DNA of 64,000 nucleotides from Halorhabdus utahensis DSM 12940 (GTDB lineage Archaea; Halobacteriota; Halobacteria; Halobacteriales; Haloarculaceae). Position numbers and translations under genes: made by a program. Numbering within the stretch: position 1 is the stretch's first letter; the number at the start of each line of letters is the position of its first letter. Under the pieces are notes generated by a model. That model was not told the DNA's origin. It ran no database searches and was given only the letters and a program-made list of their open reading frames with translations. Shown here piece by piece: positions 59,124-64,000 of the stretch. The stretch covers positions 930,001 to 994,000 of the forward strand of contig NC_013158.1 in the NCBI RefSeq assembly GCF_000023945.1. The letters are read 5' to 3'.

Positions 59124-61118
59124 CTACTCGAACTTCTCGAGCAATCGTCCGTAGAAGTTCCCCTCGCCGTCCTCGCGATCGTCGCCGTCGGCGAGTTTTT
59201 CGACGATCAACTCGGGCGTCGAGCGCGCCAGCGTGTCCTTCCGGGGCGTCCGGTCGACCTGTAACTCGCCGTCTTCGAGGCCGAGTGCCTGGATGCCGTC
59301 GACACCGATGTCCTGATCGGCCGTCTCGCGGATCTCCCGGGCGAGGTGGGAGACGAACACGGCCGTCTGGTCGCGTTCGGCCAGCGCCTCCAGAATCCCG
59401 GCCATGATCTTCGCGCTCGCGCCGGGTTCGGTGATGCTCTCCAGCTCGTCGACCAGCACGAGTGTCTCACCCTCGTTCGCGGCGTCAGTAACCAACTCGC
59501 CGAACGATCGGAGCGTGCTCTCGAAGGCCCCCGCGTCCAGCGTGCCCTGGGTCTTGGCGTGGTAGTGCAGCGCGTCGATCCGCCCGACTCGGGCCCGGTC
59601 TGCGGGCACCGGTAGCCCCATGTGCGCGAGGATGACAATCAGCGCGAGCAGGTCCAGCGTCGAGGTCTTCCCGCCGCTGTTCACCCCCGAGAGGAGGCGA
59701 ACACCGCTGACCTCATAGTCGACTGGTTCGACGTCAACGAAGTCCACGTCGAGCAGCGGCGACCGACCCCCCTCGATCGTGATCCCGTCGCCGTCGAGTG
59801 CCGGCATCGTCGCGTCGAAATCGGCAGCCAAGCGGGCGATGGCGAGTTCGACGTCCAGTTCGAGCGCGGTATCGACGAGATCCTCGGCCGGCTCTCGCAT
59901 CGACGCCAGTTCGTCGGCCAGCTCGGTTTTGAGCCGTTCGGCCCGGCGGTCCCGGGCCGTCGTGAGCTCCTCCCGGAGTCGGGAGACGACGCTCTCCTCG
60001 CGCTCGACGGGAAACGTGGGTTCGTCCGGGAACGCCCGCTTCGTGATGTCAGCTACGTCCCGCAGGTCGAGTGTGTCGATCACGTGCTCGCGGGCCGCTT
60101 CGACGGCGTCGTCGTACTCGTCGGCCAGTTCCCGGGAGAGCACCTCGTCGACGCCAGCGCCCCGCTCGACGAGCGAGAGCAGGTCCGCCCCCTCGATGGT
60201 GACATCCTGCGCTTCGATCGCTTCCCGGAGGCGGTCGTTGGCGACCGATTCGGCCTCGCTCACGGCGGCGTCGAGGTCGTTGACGGCAGCCTGCAATCGC
60301 GTTAGTTCGTCGTCACCGGTCGGCGTCCCCTCCGCGTCGAGTCGGTCCAGCGCGGCTTCGAGCGCGTCGAGGTCGCACGGCGGATCGAAGTCGGCTGCCC
60401 GGTGGACGGAAATCGCCGCGAGGATGCGGTCGCGGTTGTGCGCGAAAAAGGCAATCGGGCGCTCGGGCACGACCGAGGCCGGATCCTCGAGGGCGTCGGG
60501 TTCGACGCGGACGTCACCCTCGACGTCGACGCCGGCGAAGGAATCGTCCAGTGCGACGACCGTCGCGTATCCGCGGGCGAGTTCCGCCAGATCGCGGCTG
60601 TCCTCGACGACTTCGACGCTCATCTCGGGGATCGCCTCACGGGCGCTGGCGTAGGTCTCGCCGTCGGTCGTCGCGAGACACCGGTCCCGAACACGAACGT
60701 CGCCAGGCCGCTCCAGCGGTTCGACGTCTTCGAGCGCCTCGAGGACGGTCTCGTCGGGATCGCGTTCGATCGCCCGCTCGCTGAGTTGGCGGACTTCGGC
60801 GATCCGAGAATCGCTGGCGCTGGGGTACAGCGTCTCCAGGCGGGCGGCGGCGTAGTCGGTGACGGTGCGTGCTTCGAGCAGTTCCAGAACGTCCCGGTAC
60901 ACTTCCCGGGCGCGCGGCGTCGCCAGGAACTCGCCCGCGTCGCCGTGGCGCTCGCGGATCGCCGCGCGGACGATCCGGGCGGCACGACCCTGACTGATGC
61001 CGGGGGCCCGAGCGACGGCCGCGACGTCGCCGTTCTCGATCGCCGCCGCTGGATCGTCGAGTTCGGCAAGCGACGCCGCGGTCTTCTCGCCGACGCCGGG
61101 GATCGCCGTCAGGTCCAT
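59124..61118 (-). CDS. MutS-related ATPase with N-terminal helix-hairpin-helix
   Basis: A 664-residue protein. Residues 1-50 carry a helix-hairpin-helix pair (IPGVGEKTAASLAEL and APGISQGRAARIV). A long helical clamp-like region follows, then a MutS ATPase with Walker A GVNSGGKTSTLD and Walker B LVLVDELESITEPG. It resembles archaeal MutS-like proteins of the MutS2/MutS5 type, without a Smr nuclease. Its role in recombination or repair is inferred. Confidence 0.85.
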   Translation of the reverse strand: MDLTAIPGVGEKTAASLAELDDPAAAIENGDVAAVARAPGISQGRAARIVRAAIRERHGDAGEFLATPRAREVYRDVLELLEARTVTDYAAARLETLYPSASDSRIAEVRQLSERAIERDPDETVLEALEDVEPLERPGDVRVRDRCLATTDGETYASAREAIPEMSVEVVEDSRDLAELARGYATVVALDDSFAGVDVEGDVRVEPDALEDPASVVPERPIAFFAHNRDRILAAISVHRAADFDPPCDLDALEAALDRLDAEGTPTGDDELTRLQAAVNDLDAAVSEAESVANDRLREAIEAQDVTIEGADLLSLVERGAGVDEVLSRELADEYDDAVEAAREHVIDTLDLRDVADITKRAFPDEPTFPVEREESVVSRLREELTTARDRRAERLKTELADELASMREPAEDLVDTALELDVELAIARLAADFDATMPALDGDGITIEGGRSPLLDVDFVDVEPVDYEVSGVRLLSGVNSGGKTSTLDLLALIVILAHMGLPVPADRARVGRIDALHYHAKTQGTLDAGAFESTLRSFGELVTDAANEGETLVLVDELESITEPGASAKIMAGILEALAERDQTAVFVSHLAREIRETADQDIGVDGIQALGLEDGELQVDRTPRKDTLARSTPELIVEKLADGDDREDGEGNFYGRLLEKFE

Positions 61119-61254
61119 CTATCGATGTCTCGACGCCCCGTGAGAAAAAACCTCACGTCCTGCCCGATCGCCCAGTCACTCCCCAAGTAGTGATGGAGAA
61201 CACCGGTCTCGATTCCGGCCACGGCTCGTCCGATAGTTCTGTGTCCGCCGGGAA

Positions 61255-61473
61255 CTATCGTTCGCAGGTGTCGATGCCAAGCGGCCGGTAGAGCATGCAC
61301 TGGCGGGTCAGCCCCGTCCCGAGCATGACAGCCCCGGCGACCAGCGCGATCGCGCCGACGATCGTTCCCAGACTGGACAGCGGGCCGGCGAAGACGGCAG
61401 CTCCGACGATCCCGAGGACGATACCGATCGCAATGCGGACGGTTCGATCCAGTGACCCGACGTTTGGTTCCAT
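61255..61473 (-). CDS. DUF2892 (YgaP-like) membrane protein
   Basis: A 72-residue protein with two helices. MEPNVGSLDRTVRIAIGIVL and the end CMLYRPLGIDTCER are typical of DUF2892. An ATG three codons earlier (61482) is also possible. The function is unknown. Confidence 0.85.
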   Translation of the reverse strand: MEPNVGSLDRTVRIAIGIVLGIVGAAVFAGPLSSLGTIVGAIALVAGAVMLGTGLTRQCMLYRPLGIDTCER

Positions 61474-61629
61474 TGTACCCATACGTTCGGCGGCTGACCA
61501 TTTACCTGTTGTGGGTGGCTGTGACAATATCGAGAAGCAGAGTCTCTCCAGTATCGCGTTGACTTGCCGCTGTGTGCTCGACATCCCAGATCAGCCCGCG
61601 GAATCACTCGAACGGGACCACCGGTCCGG

Positions 61630-63429
61630 TCATTCGACAATGTCGACACCAGTGAACTCAAAGCGCGCGCCACCGGCCGCCCCGTCTGTCACGTCAACGG
61701 TCCACCCATGGGCCTCGGCGATCTGACGGACGATGGTCAACCCAAAGCCCGTTCCCTCGTCCTGGATCGAGAACCCGGGCTCGAAAACAGTCTCGTGATC
61801 GGCCGCGGGAATTCCGGGGCCGTCGTCTTCGACGTAGAAACCGTCGTCCCCGAGCCGACCGACGCTGATCGTCACGGCCTCGCCAGCGCGCTCGATCGCA
61901 TCTCTGGGAGTCGAAGACGAGTGAGGGGTCCTGGAAGCATGTTCCACGGCATTCCGGAAGAGGTTCTCGAAAACGTGCTGGAGACGGTCGCGGTCAGCTC
62001 GCAGGGAGAACTTGTCGGCGATCTCGAGGGTTGTCTCCCCCGTCGTCACCGCGTCCCAGCACTGCCCGACGAGGTCCGCGATGGCGACCGCTTCGGTCTC
62101 GCCGACGGTCTCGCCTTGCCGGGCGAGCATGAGCGTGTCCTCGATGATCGACTCCATGCGATCCAATGCGTTGACGACAGGGGCGATGTGCTCGTGGTCG
62201 TCGCCACACTCCTCAGCCGCCAGCGTGATTCGGCTCTGGGCGACGTTCAGCGGATTTCGGAGGTCATGAGAGATGACGCCGGCGAACTCCGCGAGTCGGT
62301 CAACCTCCAGTTCGAGCTGTCGTTCCCGCTCCTTCCGAGCAGTGATGTCCCTGGCGACGCTCAAGACGGCCTCCTCGCCGAAGTACGACACCAGACTCGA
62401 CGTGATCTCGACCGGGATTTGCTCGCCGGACGTCGTGAGGTGGACGGTCTCGAATGTCAACTCACCCTCGTCCCGGATCGTCTCGACCGCTTCACTGATC
62501 TGGCCCGTCAGCTGGCCGGCAGTGATATCATGGGGAGTCATACCGAGCAGTTCACCCTCGTCGTATCCGAGCCGCTCACGGGCTGTCTCGTTGACGGCGA
62601 GAAACTGACCGTCGAAATCGTGAACGAAAACGGCGTCGTTGATCCCGTGGAACAGGCCTTCGAAGGTGTCTCTGGTTTCCCGACGCTCGCGCTCGCGTGC
62701 CCGCTGTTCGGTGACCTCCCGCAACGCGGCGACGGCACCCTCCACCGTGTCGTCGTCAGCCACGAGCGGGAAGTACCGGACGTCGAACGTGCGATCGTCG
62801 CCGTCCGGGCCGGGACGCGTGATCTCGTAGGCCAGCGATTCGCCGGCCAGCGCCCGGTCGACAGCGGGCTTGATCGCTTCGAAGGTTTCGGTCCCGTAGA
62901 CGTCCGCGATCGTCAGTTCAGCCGGGATCTCCTCGCCCAGGCCGTGGAATCGCCGGTAGTTTCGGTTGGCCAACTCGTAGGTGTACTCCCGGTCGACGAC
63001 TGCGAGTTGATTGGTCGAACTCTCGACGGTCTGTTCGTACCGGCGGAGGCGTCGCTCGGTTTCGGCCCGCTCGGTGACGTCCGACCCGGAGACGAGCAGG
63101 TGCGTGACCTCGCCGGCGTCGTCGCGAAGCCCGGTGACGTGCCACTTGATGCGTCGGATCTCGCCGTCCACGGTCCGGACCGTGTTCTCGTGGACGTCGA
63201 ACTCGTCGTCGTCTCTGAGGCCGTCGAGAACCGCCGGCAGACCCACGTCACTCTCCTCGGGGACGACGGTCTCGAACCAGTCCGAACCGAGCAGTTCGTC
63301 GCGATCGTACCCGAGGACCGCACACCCGCGGTCGTTGATGCGCTGGATCGTTCCCTCGATGTCCAGCACGAGCATGATCGTGGCTGCCTTCTCGAAGGCT
63401 TTCCGGGCAACTTCGTCGTCAGACGCCAT
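61630..63429 (-). CDS. PAS-domain sensor histidine kinase
   Basis: A 599-residue soluble kinase with three PAS domains (about 8-130, 135-250 and 255-375; examples are MLVLDIEGTIQRINDRG and AVFVHDFDGQFLAVNETA). The H-box is EFAGVISHDLRNPLNVAQS and the ATPase part has N (LFRNAVEHA), G1 (DDGPGIP) and G2 (GTGFGLTIV) boxes. No transmembrane segment is seen, so it senses internal signals. No response regulator is adjacent. Confidence 0.9.
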   Translation of the reverse strand: MASDDEVARKAFEKAATIMLVLDIEGTIQRINDRGCAVLGYDRDELLGSDWFETVVPEESDVGLPAVLDGLRDDDEFDVHENTVRTVDGEIRRIKWHVTGLRDDAGEVTHLLVSGSDVTERAETERRLRRYEQTVESSTNQLAVVDREYTYELANRNYRRFHGLGEEIPAELTIADVYGTETFEAIKPAVDRALAGESLAYEITRPGPDGDDRTFDVRYFPLVADDDTVEGAVAALREVTEQRARERERRETRDTFEGLFHGINDAVFVHDFDGQFLAVNETARERLGYDEGELLGMTPHDITAGQLTGQISEAVETIRDEGELTFETVHLTTSGEQIPVEITSSLVSYFGEEAVLSVARDITARKERERQLELEVDRLAEFAGVISHDLRNPLNVAQSRITLAAEECGDDHEHIAPVVNALDRMESIIEDTLMLARQGETVGETEAVAIADLVGQCWDAVTTGETTLEIADKFSLRADRDRLQHVFENLFRNAVEHASRTPHSSSTPRDAIERAGEAVTISVGRLGDDGFYVEDDGPGIPAADHETVFEPGFSIQDEGTGFGLTIVRQIAEAHGWTVDVTDGAAGGARFEFTGVDIVE

Positions 63430-63531
63430 TGGTCACGGTACGCGTCAGAACTCCTTTAAATATCGCTTCGGCCGAAAACTTGCTTCACCAGCAACTGGCG
63501 ACCCACCCCGTTCGCTGGCCACTCTCACCGG

Positions 63532-64000
63532 TCAACACGGGGCGATCCCGACGCCCTCGGCCAGCAGTTCGTGCGAGCGTAGCGCGTCGTCGTGGTCGGC
63601 GACGACCTGCTGGATCATCATCTCATCGACGCCGACCCTGTCGGCGAGTTGCTCGAGCAGTCCCGCGAGCGTCTCGGGACTCCCCGAGATGGTCCGCGGC
63701 CACTCCCCCGCCTCGAGCGTGGCCGGCGTCGGGTCGGGCACACCGTCGAGTTCGTCGATCGCTTCCTCAATTGAGGGCGTCGAGCCGACGACGCCGCGTG
63801 CCATCCGCTGGAAGGACGCCTCGGCCACCGCCCGCTTGCGCGCCGCTTCCGCGTCGGTCTCGGCGGCGATGGCGTTGACGGCGACCATCCCTTCCGGTTC
63901 GTCGATGCCGCCGTCGCTGTCGGCGGGCTCGAAATGCTCGCGGTAGGTCTCGAAGGCCTGGGTCACGAACCCGGGGCGGATGAACGCCGCGAAACAGTAG
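63532..64000 (-). CDS. Luciferase-like (LLM class) flavin/F420 oxidoreductase, 5' end outside window
   Basis: The C-terminal 155 or so residues are visible. The reading frame is open to the window edge (YCFAAFIRPGFVTQAFETYR), so the gene continues beyond it; an internal GTG at 63966 is not taken as start. HFEPADSDGG, VGSTPSIEEAIDEL (here ISGSPETLAGLLEQLADRVG) and VDEMMIQQVV match LLM-class C-termini. Cofactor (FMN or F420) is undetermined. Confidence 0.8.
   Translation of the reverse strand, partial: YCFAAFIRPGFVTQAFETYREHFEPADSDGGIDEPEGMVAVNAIAAETDAEAARKRAVAEASFQRMARGVVGSTPSIEEAIDELDGVPDPTPATLEAGEWPRTISGSPETLAGLLEQLADRVGVDEMMIQQVVADHDDALRSHELLAEGVGIAPC

Overview
The window is chromosomal DNA of a halophilic archaeon (class Halobacteria). 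The evidence is high GC, strongly acidic proteins, haloarchaea-specific families (DUF5806, DUF5786, CheF, Hvo_1808-type surface proteins, PGF-CTERM tails), Tat-type signal peptides, archaeal information genes (aIF6, L31e, L39e, Nmd3, Pus10) and short leaders behind TATA-like boxes. A Tat-exported GH10 xylanase with a dockerin-like tail and a dapA-dapB-dapD set would fit a polysaccharide degrader such as Halorhabdus, but the genus is a guess.

Layout. 0-5.4 kb: universal stress proteins, two GNAT acetyltransferases, DUF5806, dihydroorotase and an isochorismatase-fold hydrolase. 5.5-9.2 kb: a tandem pair of large secreted Hvo_1808-type proteins. 9.3-13 kb: a VapBC-type pair, nicotinate phosphoribosyltransferase and a 7TM histidine kinase. 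13-16 kb: a candidate structured RNA, then dapA-dapB-dapD. 15.8-17.2 kb: a second VapBC-type pair and a 0.6-kb non-autonomous mobile element packed with hairpins. 17.2-19.3 kb: rnhB and pus10. 19.5-27.3 kb: two cheF paralogues flanking the xylanase and an S-layer-like glycoprotein. 27.4-35.4 kb: envelope sugar metabolism (glmU-like, glmS, DUF4330, sugar phosphotransferase, nucleotide-sugar epimerase) carrying a TnpB-only insertion sequence.

35.4-42.6 kb: aIF6-L31e-L39e, a ZIP metal transporter, thpR, TPR and DUF424 proteins, an SGNH esterase, htpX and a geranylgeranyl reductase. 42.6-44.6 kb: an island with fossil copies of the nmd3 and htpX gene starts, an array of phased dyads, and a SatD-like/DUF3307 gene pair. 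44.7-50.8 kb: nmd3, a TYW2/Trm5-like enzyme, a 28-residue membrane peptide, purine nucleoside phosphorylase, an XPD-like helicase and a YkgJ-type protein. 51-55.4 kb: a PGF-CTERM protein, DUF5786, an SDR reductase, TrmO and UspA. 55.4-59.1 kb: a tungstate/molybdate ABC transporter divergent from a ModE-like regulator. 59.1-64 kb: a MutS-like ATPase with HhH motifs, DUF2892, a PAS histidine kinase and a partial luciferase-like oxidoreductase.

Working together: glmU/glmS and the sugar transferase/epimerase plausibly feed surface glycans for the S-layer and other exported proteins, while the xylanase and the SGNH esterase suit plant-polysaccharide use. The most unusual parts are the hairpin-array mobile element at 16.64-17.23 kb, whose first two hairpins match, with compensatory base changes, the two hairpins at the end of the TnpB element at 33 kb, and the SatD-like/DUF3307 operon behind phased dyads at 43 kb.
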